From Roseococcus sp. SDR (GTDB lineage Bacteria > Pseudomonadota > Alphaproteobacteria > Acetobacterales > Acetobacteraceae): DNA of 64,000 nt. The notes beneath the pieces are model-generated. The model ran no database searches, was not told the origin of the DNA, and saw only the letters and a list, made by a program, of their open reading frames with translations. The stretch covers positions 1 through 64,000 of the forward strand of contig NZ_JAHRCU010000019.1 of assembly GCF_019083995.1 (NCBI RefSeq), read 5' to 3'. The position numbers and the translations under genes were made by a program. This document shows, one piece after another, positions 17,254-25,791 of this stretch (the stretch's first letter is position 1; the number at the start of each line of letters is the position of its first letter).

Positions 17254-17994
17254 TCAGCTCAGCATCTGCCCGCCATCCACCACGATGGTGTGGCCGGTGA
17301 CCCAGCCGGCGAGCGGCGAAGCGAGGAAGAGCACCACATTGGCCACTTCCTCCGGCTTGCCCATGCGGCCGAAGAGGATGGAGGCCAGCGTCTTGTTGTA
17401 CAGCGCGGGGTTCTCGGTCTTGCGCTTCTCCCAGCTGCCGCCCGGGAATTCGATGGAGCCGGGGGCCACGCCATTCACGCGGATGCCATCCGGCGCATAG
17501 GTCGCGGCCTGGGACTGCGTGTAGTTGATCAGCAGCGCCTTCACCGCGGCATAGGCCGGGCCGCGCACGGAAGGCCCGAAGCCCGAGATGGAGGAGAGGT
17601 TGATGATGTTGCCGCGGCTTTCCTTCAGCGCAGGCAGGGCGGCGGCGGTGGCGCGGAAGGTGGCCAGCACGTCCACGTTCAGCGCAGCCGCCCAGCCTTC
17701 CTCGGTATCCGTCATGCCGAAGCCGGACGCATTGTTCACCAGCACGTCGCACCCGCCGAGCGCGGCCACGGCTTCGCCGATGTAGCGCTTCACGGCTGCG
17801 CCATCGCCGAGGTCGCAGGTCGCGGCATGCGCCTTGGGGCCGAGCTCCGCCTTGGTGGCGGCCAGCGCCTCGGCGCCGCGCGCGCAGATGGAGACGGCGG
17901 CGCCCGCCTGCGCGAAGCCCAGCGCCACGCTGCGGCCGATGCCCTTGCTGCCGCCACAGACGATGACGCGCTTGCCGGTAAAGTCGAAGCTCAT
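17254..17994 (-). CDS. Short-chain dehydrogenase/reductase (SDR)
   Basis: The 246-residue classical SDR has the cofactor loop GGSKGIG at 14-20, NNAS at 88-91, Ser136, Tyr149 and Lys153 (YAAVK). The C-terminal VVDGGQ matches acyl-carrier-protein-reductase-like members. The cofactor preference and substrate cannot be told. ATG 17994 overlaps the stop codon of the TMEM43-like gene (ATGA), and the regulator gene follows after six bases, so it lies inside a tight four-gene unit. Its placement beside a two-component system is unusual and suggests shared regulation rather than a standard fatty-acid role. Confidence 0.9.
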   Translation of the reverse strand: MSFDFTGKRVIVCGGSKGIGRSVALGFAQAGAAVSICARGAEALAATKAELGPKAHAATCDLGDGAAVKRYIGEAVAALGGCDVLVNNASGFGMTDTEEGWAAALNVDVLATFRATAAALPALKESRGNIINLSSISGFGPSVRGPAYAAVKALLINYTQSQAATYAPDGIRVNGVAPGSIEFPGGSWEKRKTENPALYNKTLASILFGRMGKPEEVANVVLFLASPLAGWVTGHTIVVDGGQMLS

Positions 17995-19160
17995 GCGGGT
18001 TTTCCTTGAACAGCGGCCGGACGGTTCCGGCGGAGACGGGTGAGGCCGAAGGCGAGCGCGATGCCCAGCGCCAGGATCGCGATGCCCACCAGCGGGCGAT
18101 AGAAGAGCCAGGCGATGGCGATGGTGGCCGGCGCGAAGATCATGGTCAGCACGGCGGCCAGCAGCCCGGTGCCGAAGCCCACGATGCTGCCGATGAAGGG
18201 GATGACGTCGGCCAGCACCTTCAGCGGGTTGAAGATGATGAGGAAGCCCACGAACATCACGATCGTGCCGACCAGGCGCAGGATCCAGGTGAGCGTGACA
18301 TTGTCCGCCTGCGCCTGCTGGAACATCGCCGCCGCCGGCACGCGTCCCGCCTCGATCATGAAGAGCCGGTCGCCCGCGCGCGTTGCATAGGGGCCGAAGC
18401 CATCCCCCACCTGCGCGCCGATGACGGAAAGCGCATCGGGTGCGGCCACCTGCCAGGTGATGCGCAGATCTCCCACGCGGGGGTTTTGCGGGTCCTGCCC
18501 GATATAGCGCCCGCCATCCGCATTGCCGCCGGGGATGGCGAGCGAGGTGCCCGCCGGGATCTGGTTCACTTGCGCATCCGAGATGCGATAGCCGCCCAGC
18601 ATCACGCGATCCGCATTGAAGCTGCGCGTCTGGTAGCGCGGCTCGGGATTCTGGTGGCCGTCCGGCTGGCGGAAGCGGCTGGAATCGATGCGCCCCTCGG
18701 CCCAGACGCGGCGATAGCTGTAGGTCGTCACCGTCTCCTGCCCGCCGCCCATGCGGGTGCGCGTCTCGCTGCTCGTCTGCTCCTGCCACTGGTACATCTC
18801 GACGCGGCGGGTGAGGCGCAGCGTGCCCGCGGGCGGCGTCACGTTGAGGTCCGGATCGCGCGGCACGCCGGCGGCACTGACCGCGCCCGCGACATGCACG
18901 AGGCGGCCTTCCAGCGCCGGGTCCGGCCGCTCGGACGAGGCGGATTGAATGAGCCCCGCGCCCTCGGTCAGGGAGCGCGCCGTCTGCACCGCGCGGCCCT
19001 CGTTCCAGAAGAGCAGGAAGCCACCCACCGGCAGCAGGATCAGCCCGACCAGAATGCCGGTGATGGCGCCGCCCAGGCGCTGGAACCAGGATTGGCTCGT
19101 GGTCTCGGTGAAGCTGTCATTCCCGAAGGAGGAGCCGTCATCGCCATTGCTGTCGGACAT
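17991..19160 (-). CDS. TMEM43 family membrane protein
   Basis: The 389-residue protein belongs to the TMEM43/LUMA family (DUF1625). A membrane helix at about 30-50 (GGAITGILVGLILLPVGGFLLFWNEG region) is followed by a large extracytoplasmic domain with the family-style E-G-R-A-V-x-T-A-R-S-L block. Three or four C-terminal helices (about 285-370) end in an Arg-rich tail. TMEM43 proteins occur in bacteria and animals; the bacterial function is not known. It is the first gene of a coupled operon with an SDR and a two-component system and is divergent from the ABC-F gene, 94 bases away. Confidence 0.85.
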   Translation of the reverse strand: MSDSNGDDGSSFGNDSFTETTSQSWFQRLGGAITGILVGLILLPVGGFLLFWNEGRAVQTARSLTEGAGLIQSASSERPDPALEGRLVHVAGAVSAAGVPRDPDLNVTPPAGTLRLTRRVEMYQWQEQTSSETRTRMGGGQETVTTYSYRRVWAEGRIDSSRFRQPDGHQNPEPRYQTRSFNADRVMLGGYRISDAQVNQIPAGTSLAIPGGNADGGRYIGQDPQNPRVGDLRITWQVAAPDALSVIGAQVGDGFGPYATRAGDRLFMIEAGRVPAAAMFQQAQADNVTLTWILRLVGTIVMFVGFLIIFNPLKVLADVIPFIGSIVGFGTGLLAAVLTMIFAPATIAIAWLFYRPLVGIAILALGIALAFGLTRLRRNRPAAVQGKPA

Positions 19161-19254
19161 CGCGTTTCCCTATGCGCGTTGGGGCGCAGCAAGGCGTGAT
19201 CCGCGGGCTTTGTCCAGCCTTGACCGCGCGCCACGGCCGGGCCATCGCCCCCGC

Positions 19255-21072
19255 ATGGCCGCCCCCCCGCTTCTCCTGCTCGATGGCATCCGATTCACGC
19301 TCGGCAATGTGCCGCTGCTGACCGGCGCCGCCCTCTCCGTCTCGCCCGGCGAACGCCTTGCCCTGGTCGGCCGCAATGGCAGCGGGAAATCCACCCTGCT
19401 GCGCATCGCCGCCGGCGAGCTGGAGCCCGAGGACGGCACGCGCTTCCTCCAGCCCGGCGCCACCCTGCGCTATTTGCCGCAGGAGCCCGACCTCTCCGGC
19501 CATGCCACGGTGGAGGATTACGTGCTGGCCGGCCTTGGCCCCGCCGATGACCCGCATCGCGCCCGCGCCTTGCTGGAGGGTCTGGGCCTGACCGGCAGTG
19601 AGGGCACGGCGCGGCTTTCGGGCGGCGAGGCGCGGCGCGCGGCGCTGGCCCGCGCGCTCGCCCCGCAGCCCGACATCCTGCTGCTGGACGAGCCCACCAA
19701 CCATCTCGACCTGCCCGCCATCGAATGGCTGGAGGCGGAGCTGGCCAGCCTGCGCGGCGCGCTGGTGCTGATCAGCCATGACCGGCGTTTCCTCTCGCGC
19801 CTCTCGCGCGCGACGCTCTGGCTCGATCGCGGCATGACCCGGCGCCTCGATCGCGGCTTCGGCGATTTCGAGGCCTGGCGCGAGGAGCAGCTCGAGCTCG
19901 AGGAACAGGCCGCGCACAAGCTCGGCCGGCAGATCGCGCGGGAGGAGCATTGGCTGCGCCACGGCGTCTCGGCCCGGCGCAAGCGCAACATGCGCCGCGT
20001 GGGCGAGCTGCACGCGCTGCGCCAGGCGCGGCGGGACCGCATCAAGCCGACCGGCACGGTGCAGATGCAGGCGGCCGAGGCCAGCGCCTCCGGCCAGCTC
20101 GTCATCGCCGCCGAGGGCGTGGCCAAGGCCTGGGGCGAGCGCCGCGTGGTGCGGGATTTCGCAACCCGCATCATCAAGGGGGATCGCATCGGCATTGTCG
20201 GCGCCAATGGCGCGGGCAAGACGACGCTGCTGAACATCCTCACCGGCCAGTTGGCACCCGATGCCGGCACGGTGAAGCTCGGCAGCAACATCGCCATGGC
20301 GACGCTCGACCAGATGCGCGGCGCGCTCGACCCCAACCGGACGCTTGCGGACACGCTGACGGAGGGGCGCGGCGACCAGGTCTGGGTCGGTGGCAAGCCG
20401 CGCCACGTCATCGGCTACATGCAGGATTTCCTGTTCATCCCGGACCAGGCGCGCACGCCGGTCGGAAAGCTGTCCGGCGGGGAACGCGGCCGCCTGCTGC
20501 TGGCGCGTGCGTTGGCCGCGCCCTCCAACCTGCTGGTGCTGGACGAGCCGACCAACGACCTCGACCTCGAGACGCTGGACCTGCTGGAGGAGATGCTGGG
20601 CGATTACGGCGGCACGGTGCTGCTGGTCAGCCATGACCGCGATTTCCTCGACCGCGTCTGCACCGGCATCATCATGGCCGAGGGCGAGGGGCGCTGGCAG
20701 GATTACGCCGGCGGCTACAGCGACATGCTGGCCCAGCGCGGCGAGGGCGTGGCCGCGCGCGCCGTGGCGAAGCCCGCGCGCGAGGCTCCGGCCGCGCGCC
20801 CGGCTGCCAGCGCGCCCGCCGCGCCCGCGAAAAAGATGAGCTTCAAGGACCAGCACGCGCTGGCCACCCTGCCGGCCACCATGGAGAAGCTGCAGAAGGA
20901 GATCGGCGTGCTGCGCAACTGGCTGGCCGACCCGGAGCTTTACGCGCGCGACCCCAAGGGCTTCACCCAGCGCACCGAAGCGCTCGCCGAGCGCGAGGCC
21001 GCGCTGGCGGCGGCCGAGGAGGAATGGTTGCGCCTCGAAATGCTGCGGGAGGAGCTGGAAGGCTCCGCCTGA
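19255..21072 (+). CDS. ABC-F family ATPase (Uup-like)
   Basis: The 605-residue cytoplasmic protein has two ABC domains and no membrane segments. The first Walker A is GRNGSGKST at 39-47, the second GANGAGKTT near 315-323. Both have LSGGE signatures and DEPTNHLD / DEPTNDLD Walker B blocks. A linker rich in Arg separates them. After an Ala/Pro spacer (about 500-525), a C-terminal coiled segment of about 75 residues resembles the Uup DNA-binding tail. ABC-F proteins act on ribosomes or, for Uup, have been tied to DNA repair and precise excision. ATG 19255 was chosen because the upstream in-frame region is antisense to the TMEM43-like gene. Confidence 0.9.
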   Translation: MAAPPLLLLDGIRFTLGNVPLLTGAALSVSPGERLALVGRNGSGKSTLLRIAAGELEPEDGTRFLQPGATLRYLPQEPDLSGHATVEDYVLAGLGPADDPHRARALLEGLGLTGSEGTARLSGGEARRAALARALAPQPDILLLDEPTNHLDLPAIEWLEAELASLRGALVLISHDRRFLSRLSRATLWLDRGMTRRLDRGFGDFEAWREEQLELEEQAAHKLGRQIAREEHWLRHGVSARRKRNMRRVGELHALRQARRDRIKPTGTVQMQAAEASASGQLVIAAEGVAKAWGERRVVRDFATRIIKGDRIGIVGANGAGKTTLLNILTGQLAPDAGTVKLGSNIAMATLDQMRGALDPNRTLADTLTEGRGDQVWVGGKPRHVIGYMQDFLFIPDQARTPVGKLSGGERGRLLLARALAAPSNLLVLDEPTNDLDLETLDLLEEMLGDYGGTVLLVSHDRDFLDRVCTGIIMAEGEGRWQDYAGGYSDMLAQRGEGVAARAVAKPAREAPAARPAASAPAAPAKKMSFKDQHALATLPATMEKLQKEIGVLRNWLADPELYARDPKGFTQRTEALAEREAALAAAEEEWLRLEMLREELEGSA

Positions 21073-21073
21073 G

Positions 21074-22240
21074 CTACTCCTCCAGCATATGCCCGAAGCG
21101 CTCGGCCTTGGTGGCGAGATAGCGGTCATTCACGCCATTGCCGGCGAAGGCGTGCTGCTCGCGCGTCACCACCTCGATCCCGCAGGCGGCGAGGCCGGCG
21201 AGCTTGTCCGGGTTGTTCGTCAGCAGCCTGACGCGCGGTGCCTCCAGCAGGCGCAGCATGGTGGCGGCGACCAGGAAGTTGCGCTCATCCGCGCCATAGC
21301 CCAGCGCCCGGTTCGCATCGAGCGTGTCCAGTCCCTGATCCTGCAGCGTATAGGCGCGCAGCTTGTTGACGAGGCCGATGCCGCGCCCCTCCTGCGCGAG
21401 GTAGAGCAGGATGCCCGCGCCATCCTCCGCCATGCGGCGCAGCGCGCCCTTGAGTTGCGGCCCGCAATCGCAGCGCAGCGAGCCCAGCAGGTCACCCGTG
21501 AAGCACTCCGAATGCAGCCGCGCCAGCGGCGCGCCACCCGCGGCCAGCACCTTTTCCGGCTCGCCCACCAGCATGGCGAGATGCTCGATCCCGCCATCGG
21601 CGGCGCGGAAGGCGACGATGCGCGTCTCGGGCGCATCCTCGAGCGGCACCCGCGCCTCGCCCACGCGGCGCAGCGAGGTGGCGGCGGACTCCGGATAGGC
21701 CTGCACCTCGGTGGCCGTGACGCGGAGCAGCCCTGGGGCGTCGGCGGCCGCGGGCATGGGGCAGGCCACCAGGGCAGGCAGCAGCCGGCCGAGCTTGGCC
21801 AGCGCCAGTGCCGGCGCGGCCAGCGGCGGCAGGTTGGCGCGCTCCAGCGCCTGGCCATCGCCCAGCAGCAATTCGGCGGTGGGGTCGGCGAAGGCGCGCA
21901 GGCGCTCGGGCGCGGTCAGGCCGGCCGGCAGGCGCAGCGCCACCGCGCCCTCATCCGGGGCGTTCAGCGGCACGGGCCGCTGCAGCACCGCCGAAGCCCG
22001 CACCGGCGAGAGCAGAAGGACCGGCGCGGCGCCCGAGAGCGCGGCCATCTCCGCCAGGCCCTGGGCGCCGACGGTCTCGGCCGCGGCCACCAGCAGCCCG
22101 GCACCTTCCCCTTCCAGCAGGACGGGCGTGCCGCGCCGCAACTCGGAGACAGCGCGGTGCACGGCACGCAGCGCAAGGATCTCAGCCGAGGGCGGCCGCG
22201 GGGCGGCGAGGCCGGAAGGAAGGAGGGCGGTGTTTCGCAT
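21074..22240 (-). CDS. ribA: GTP cyclohydrolase II with a degenerate RibB-like N-terminal domain
   Basis: The 388-residue protein carries a complete GTP cyclohydrolase II domain in its C-terminal half (about 200-388), the first step of riboflavin synthesis. The Zn-binding cysteines are Cys246, Cys257 and Cys259 (SECFTGDLLGSLRCDCG). Downstream are a QEGRGIGL loop and the segment LDTLDANRALG. The first 200 residues align in position with the DHBP synthase (RibB) domain of fused RibBA proteins, but I do not find the acidic RibB active-site motifs, so this half looks inactive. It is convergent with the ABC-F gene, one base apart. Confidence 0.88.
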   Translation of the reverse strand: MRNTALLPSGLAAPRPPSAEILALRAVHRAVSELRRGTPVLLEGEGAGLLVAAAETVGAQGLAEMAALSGAAPVLLLSPVRASAVLQRPVPLNAPDEGAVALRLPAGLTAPERLRAFADPTAELLLGDGQALERANLPPLAAPALALAKLGRLLPALVACPMPAAADAPGLLRVTATEVQAYPESAATSLRRVGEARVPLEDAPETRIVAFRAADGGIEHLAMLVGEPEKVLAAGGAPLARLHSECFTGDLLGSLRCDCGPQLKGALRRMAEDGAGILLYLAQEGRGIGLVNKLRAYTLQDQGLDTLDANRALGYGADERNFLVAATMLRLLEAPRVRLLTNNPDKLAGLAACGIEVVTREQHAFAGNGVNDRYLATKAERFGHMLEE

Positions 22241-22436
22241 TCAGCGGTTATCCTGCAACGCGCAAAGTCTACGCTGTCCAATCTACGGTGGAATGTGGCG
22301 ATTGGATGCCGGCTGGCAGGGGGTCGCCACGAAACTTTCTTAACCCGCCCGCCATGCCTGGCATGATGGGTTGCGTTTCCCCCCGCCCGGCGGAGGTGCT
22401 AGTTTGTTCAGGAACCGTTCAAGTGATGGCCCCGCC

Positions 22437-23120
22437 ATGCCTGGCAACCGCCGGATCCTTCTGCTGACCGAGGACGCCACGCTGGCCGCCCTGCTGCCGC
22501 AGCGGCTCGAGCAGGAATCGGCCAATGGCCGCCGTTTCGAGGTCGAGGCGGCCGCGCCGGAGCCGGGCCTGGCGCAGCTGGCCGAGGCAGCTGGCCGCAT
22601 CGACGCCACCCTGCTGGATGCCGCGGCCAGCCCAGGCCCGTCCCATTGGGCCCCTCTGCTGCGCGAGGCCGGGGGCGGCCGCCCCGTCCTCCTGCTCGGC
22701 GGTGAGGCCGAGGGCCCGCTGCCCGAGGGCATCACCGAGCGGGTCGCCAAGCCGGTCCGCGCGCCCGAGCTGCTGGCCCGGCTGCATGCGGCCCTCGCCG
22801 TTTTCGAAGCCTCGCCCGAGGCCGCCATCCCGCTCGCCGGCTATGCCTTCCACCCGGCGGCCAAGCTGCTGCAGGGCAAGGGAGGCACCCGCATCCGGCT
22901 GACGGAGAAGGAGGCCGCCATCCTGCTCTACCTGCACCGCGCTGGCGGGCGTGCCGTGCCGCGGGCCGAATTGCTGGGCGAGGTCTGGGGCTATTCCAGC
23001 GCCGTCACCACCCACACGCTCGAAACCCATGTCTATCGCCTGCGCCGCAAGATCGAGCCCGACCCCCAGCAGGCGCGCCTGCTGCTGACCGATGAGGGCG
23101 GCTACAGGCTGGGCAGCTGA
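22437..23120 (+). CDS. Response-regulator-like transcription factor, orphan
   Basis: The 227-residue protein has a degenerate receiver domain (about 1-115) and a clear OmpR-type winged-helix domain (about 130-225, with TTHTLETHVYRLRRKIEPD as recognition region). In the receiver the acidic cluster is reduced to TEDA; the phosphorylation loop reads DATLLDAAASPG; the conserved Lys is kept in RVAKPVRAPELL. Phosphorylation is therefore uncertain. ATG 22437 starts the domain at its usual place; an earlier in-frame ATG at 22371 would add 22 unlike residues. No kinase is adjacent on the same strand, so it is an orphan. It is divergent from ribA. Confidence 0.82.
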   Translation: MPGNRRILLLTEDATLAALLPQRLEQESANGRRFEVEAAAPEPGLAQLAEAAGRIDATLLDAAASPGPSHWAPLLREAGGGRPVLLLGGEAEGPLPEGITERVAKPVRAPELLARLHAALAVFEASPEAAIPLAGYAFHPAAKLLQGKGGTRIRLTEKEAAILLYLHRAGGRAVPRAELLGEVWGYSSAVTTHTLETHVYRLRRKIEPDPQQARLLLTDEGGYRLGS

Positions 23121-23121
23121 G

Positions 23122-23150
23122 GCCAGGGGGGGGTGGGGGGGCGCCCTGGC
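23122..23150. terminator. G-rich hairpin between convergent genes
   Basis: GCCAGGG (23122-23128) pairs with CCCTGGC (23144-23150). The region between contains runs of eight and seven G (23126-23133 and 23135-23141). It separates the orphan regulator and the kinase gene end and could serve both as a terminator. The G runs could also fold as a quadruplex. Confidence 0.45.
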
Positions 23151-23151
23151 G

Positions 23152-24510
23152 TCAATCGGGCCCGCGATAGGATTCGGACGCCAGCCGCCCTGGCAGGTCG
23201 AGCCGCGCGGAGAGGCCGCCCAGCCGGGTGGAGCGCTCCAGGCTCAGATGCCCGGCATATAGCGCGGCCAGATCCGAGACGATGGCAAGGCCGAGGCCCG
23301 ATCCGGGCTTGGCCTCATCCAGCCGCACGCCACGCATCAAGGCGGCCCCATCCTCGCCCTCCGGCAGGCCTGGGCCGTCATCCGCCACCTCGATCGTGAT
23401 GCGCCCCGGTGCCGAATGGGTCACCCGCACCGCGACCTGGCGCTGCCCATACTTGCAGGCATTCTCCATCAGGTTCCCCAGCATTTCCGTCACATCCTGG
23501 CTGTCGGCCCGGATGCGGGCATCGGCCTCGCCGCTCACGCGGATGGTGATGCCGCGCGCGGCGGTCAGGCGGCGCAATGCGGTGGCCAGCGCCTCGGCCA
23601 ATGCCAGGGGCATGCATTCCGCCCCCGCGCTGCCTGCCAGCGCACCCGCGCGCGCGCGGCGGAGGTGGTGCTGCACCAGGCGCTCCAGCGTGGCCGACTG
23701 CGCCCGGGCCCCGGGCAGATCCCCGGTTTCCAACGCGTTCCGCAGCACGGCGATCGGCGTCTTCAGCGCATGGGCCAGGTTGCCCACATGGTTGCGCGCG
23801 CGGTCCACCGTCGCGCGGTTCTGCTCGATCAGCGCCTCGATCTCGGCCACGAGCGGCGCGATTTCGGCCGGCGCCACCACATCCATGTGCTGCCGGCGCC
23901 CTTCGCGCACCTCGGCCAGCTCCTCCTGGGTGCGGCGGAGCGGGCGCAGGCCCCAGAGCACCAGAAGCGCCACCACGGCGACGAGGCCCGTGCCCAGCAG
24001 CGCGAAGGCGAGGATCACGTTCTGCCGGAGCGAGGCGATCTCCTCATCCGTGCCCTCGCGCACCACGGCCACCTGCACGGTGATGGGCACGAGGCCGAAG
24101 CGGCTCTCCAGCTGCACGTCGCGCTCCAGCAGGCGCAGCCGTTCGGAACGCGGGCCCTCCACGTCCCGGGCGCGCACGCCCTCGGGCTCACGCAGTGGCG
24201 GCAAGAGGCGCGAATCCCAGAGCGAGCGCGAGGTGGCCTGGCTGCCGCCCGGGCCGGTGATCTGCCAGTAATGGCCCGAGAGCGGGCGCTCGAAGGCGGG
24301 ATCGGCCAGCGGGCGGGTCAGGATCGGGCCGGCCGAGGGGTCGAAGGCGGCGGCGGCCACCACCGCATCGAGCAGGCTGCCCAGGCGCGCATCCGCCGCC
24401 GTCTCGATCTGCCGCTGGTCTGTCTGCACGACGAACCAGCCCATCAGGCCAAGCCCCAGCGCCACCCAGAGGGTGGTCAGCAGCAACAGCCTTCGGGTGA
24501 GGGACTTCAA
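23152..24510 (-). CDS. PhoQ-like sensor histidine kinase
   Basis: The 452-residue inner-membrane kinase has helices at about 8-28 and 165-188 around a periplasmic sensor of about 135 residues, a HAMP segment, and an atypical HisKA box NLAHALKTPIAVL with His247, typical of the PhoQ-like group. The HATPase domain shows NLMENACKYG and ADDGPGLPEGE. The start is TTG 24510, forming TTGA with the regulator stop codon; no ATG in the first 20 codons preserves the first membrane helix. It is the third gene of a PepSY-regulator-kinase operon. Confidence 0.9.
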   Translation of the reverse strand: MKSLTRRLLLLTTLWVALGLGLMGWFVVQTDQRQIETAADARLGSLLDAVVAAAAFDPSAGPILTRPLADPAFERPLSGHYWQITGPGGSQATSRSLWDSRLLPPLREPEGVRARDVEGPRSERLRLLERDVQLESRFGLVPITVQVAVVREGTDEEIASLRQNVILAFALLGTGLVAVVALLVLWGLRPLRRTQEELAEVREGRRQHMDVVAPAEIAPLVAEIEALIEQNRATVDRARNHVGNLAHALKTPIAVLRNALETGDLPGARAQSATLERLVQHHLRRARAGALAGSAGAECMPLALAEALATALRRLTAARGITIRVSGEADARIRADSQDVTEMLGNLMENACKYGQRQVAVRVTHSAPGRITIEVADDGPGLPEGEDGAALMRGVRLDEAKPGSGLGLAIVSDLAALYAGHLSLERSTRLGGLSARLDLPGRLASESYRGPD

Positions 24511-25190
24511 CCGGGCGCGGCGGCGGCGGGCGAGGCCGGGATCAGCCGGTAGCCCTGGCCGCGCACCGTCTCGATCAGCTGATCCCCGAGCTTGCGCCGA
24601 AGGCGCGCCACGATGACCTCCAGCGTGTTGGAATCGCGGTCGAAATCCTGGGCGTAGAGATGCTCGGTCAGCTCGGTCTTGGAGATCGGCCGGCCGGCAT
24701 GCAGCGCCAGATAGGCCAGCATCCCGTATTCCAGCGCCGTCAGCCGCACCGCCTGCCCATTGCGCGAGACGGCGCGGGCGGCGGTGTCGAGCCGCACCTC
24801 GCCGAACACCAGCTCGGTCTTGGCCACACCATTGGAGCGGCGGATCAGGGCATTCAGCCGTGCCACCAGCTCGGCCATGGCGAAGGGCTTGGCGAGGTAG
24901 TCGTCGGCGCCGGCGTTCAGACCCTCCACCTTCTCGGTCCAGGAATCGCGGGCGGTGAGGATGAGGACGGGCATGGCACGCTCGGCCGCGCGCCAGCGGC
25001 GCAGCACCGTCAGCCCATCCACCCGCGGCAGGCCGAGATCCAGCACCACGGCGTCATAGGGCTCGGTCTCGCCGAGATAGAAGGCCTCCTCGCCATCCAT
25101 CGCGCCATCCACCGCGAAGCCCGCCTCGGTCAGGCCGGTGCGGAGCTGCTGGTGCAGTTCGGGGCTGTCTTCGACGATCAGGAGGCGCAT
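24507..25190 (-). CDS. OmpR/PhoP-type response regulator
   Basis: The 227-residue regulator has a receiver domain with Glu7-Asp8, phospho-acceptor Asp51 (VVLDLGLPRVDG) and a conserved LAKPF lysine near 101. The C-terminal winged helix carries DSNTLEVIVARLRRKLG. DLGLPRVDG resembles the PhoP/TctD/PmrA branch, matching its PhoQ-like kinase partner, whose gene overlaps by four bases. It lies 60 bases downstream of a PepSY protein gene. Paired 11-bp direct repeats upstream of that gene are candidates for its own binding site. Confidence 0.92.
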   Translation of the reverse strand: MRLLIVEDSPELHQQLRTGLTEAGFAVDGAMDGEEAFYLGETEPYDAVVLDLGLPRVDGLTVLRRWRAAERAMPVLILTARDSWTEKVEGLNAGADDYLAKPFAMAELVARLNALIRRSNGVAKTELVFGEVRLDTAARAVSRNGQAVRLTALEYGMLAYLALHAGRPISKTELTEHLYAQDFDRDSNTLEVIVARLRRKLGDQLIETVRGQGYRLIPASPAAAAPG

Positions 25191-25250
25191 GGCGCGGAAG
25201 ATGCGCGGCGCGGCCGCCGGCGTCCAGCCTTGTTCCGGCGGTGAAGCGGC

Positions 25251-25604
25251 TCAGCGCATCGGCGCGCGGGGCTGCGCCTCGCCCTGCGCGCGCTCCTGCA
25301 CCGGCCCGCGCGACCGCACCAGGGCGCCCGTCGCGGCGTCGAGCTCGACGATGAAGATGCGGCCATTTGGGGGCAGGATCTTCAGTTCATACAGCCATTG
25401 CGTGTCGTCGCGCTCCAGATCCGCCTCGATGACCCGGCCGCGGAAGCGGCGCTCCACCTCGGCCAGCAGGTCGGAGAGGGGGCGAATCTGGCCGGCTTCG
25501 AGCGCGGCGCGGGCGCGCTCGTGATCCCGCCGCTCCTGCGCCGTTGCCTGCGCGGGCGCGGCCATGGCCAGCGCGAAGAGAAGCAGGAGGGAGCAAAAGC
25601 GCAT
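25251..25604 (-). CDS. Secreted PepSY-domain protein
   Basis: The 117-residue protein has a signal peptide (about 1-21, RFCSLLLLFALAMAAPAQA) and one PepSY-like domain. It includes the typical helix A-L-E-A-G-Q-I-R-P-L-S-D-L-L and the strands R-V-I-E-A-D-L-E and W-L-Y-E-L-K-I-L. Small PepSY proteins are often encoded just upstream of PhoPQ-like systems and may modulate the sensor; that role is inferred here. The start ATG 25604 leaves a clean signal peptide; an ATG at 25646 would add 14 residues that overlap the candidate regulator sites. Confidence 0.85.
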   Translation of the reverse strand: MRFCSLLLLFALAMAAPAQATAQERRDHERARAALEAGQIRPLSDLLAEVERRFRGRVIEADLERDDTQWLYELKILPPNGRIFIVELDAATGALVRSRGPVQERAQGEAQPRAPMR

Positions 25605-25626
25605 GCCCACCCTTGGAAGGAGCTGC

Positions 25627-25648
25627 CTGAATGAAGGCTGAATCATGG
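25627..25648 (-). promoter_or_regulatory. Two 11-bp direct repeats, candidate response-regulator site
   Basis: CTGAATGAAGG (25627-25637) is followed immediately by CTGAATCATGG (25638-25648), nine of eleven bases identical. OmpR-family dimers typically bind direct repeats spaced 11 bp apart. The site lies 23 bases upstream of the PepSY gene start codon, in front of the operon encoding a PhoP-like regulator, so autoregulation is likely. Confidence 0.6.
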
Positions 25649-25791
25649 CATCAGGACAGGTTCAGGATGGGTGGCTTACACATCACTCTACCTTGGGTTG
25701 CCGACCCGATGCGGCGCGCCACTCGAGGTCAGGATTTCCAAGTGTTTTCAGGGTTGTCCCCAGGACGGACAAGAGGGTTTCGGAGTCGGTC

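Noticed and set aside
22241-22436. FMN riboswitch upstream of ribA
   Set aside because: The conserved FMN-aptamer boxes could not be found, and the pairing pattern is absent.
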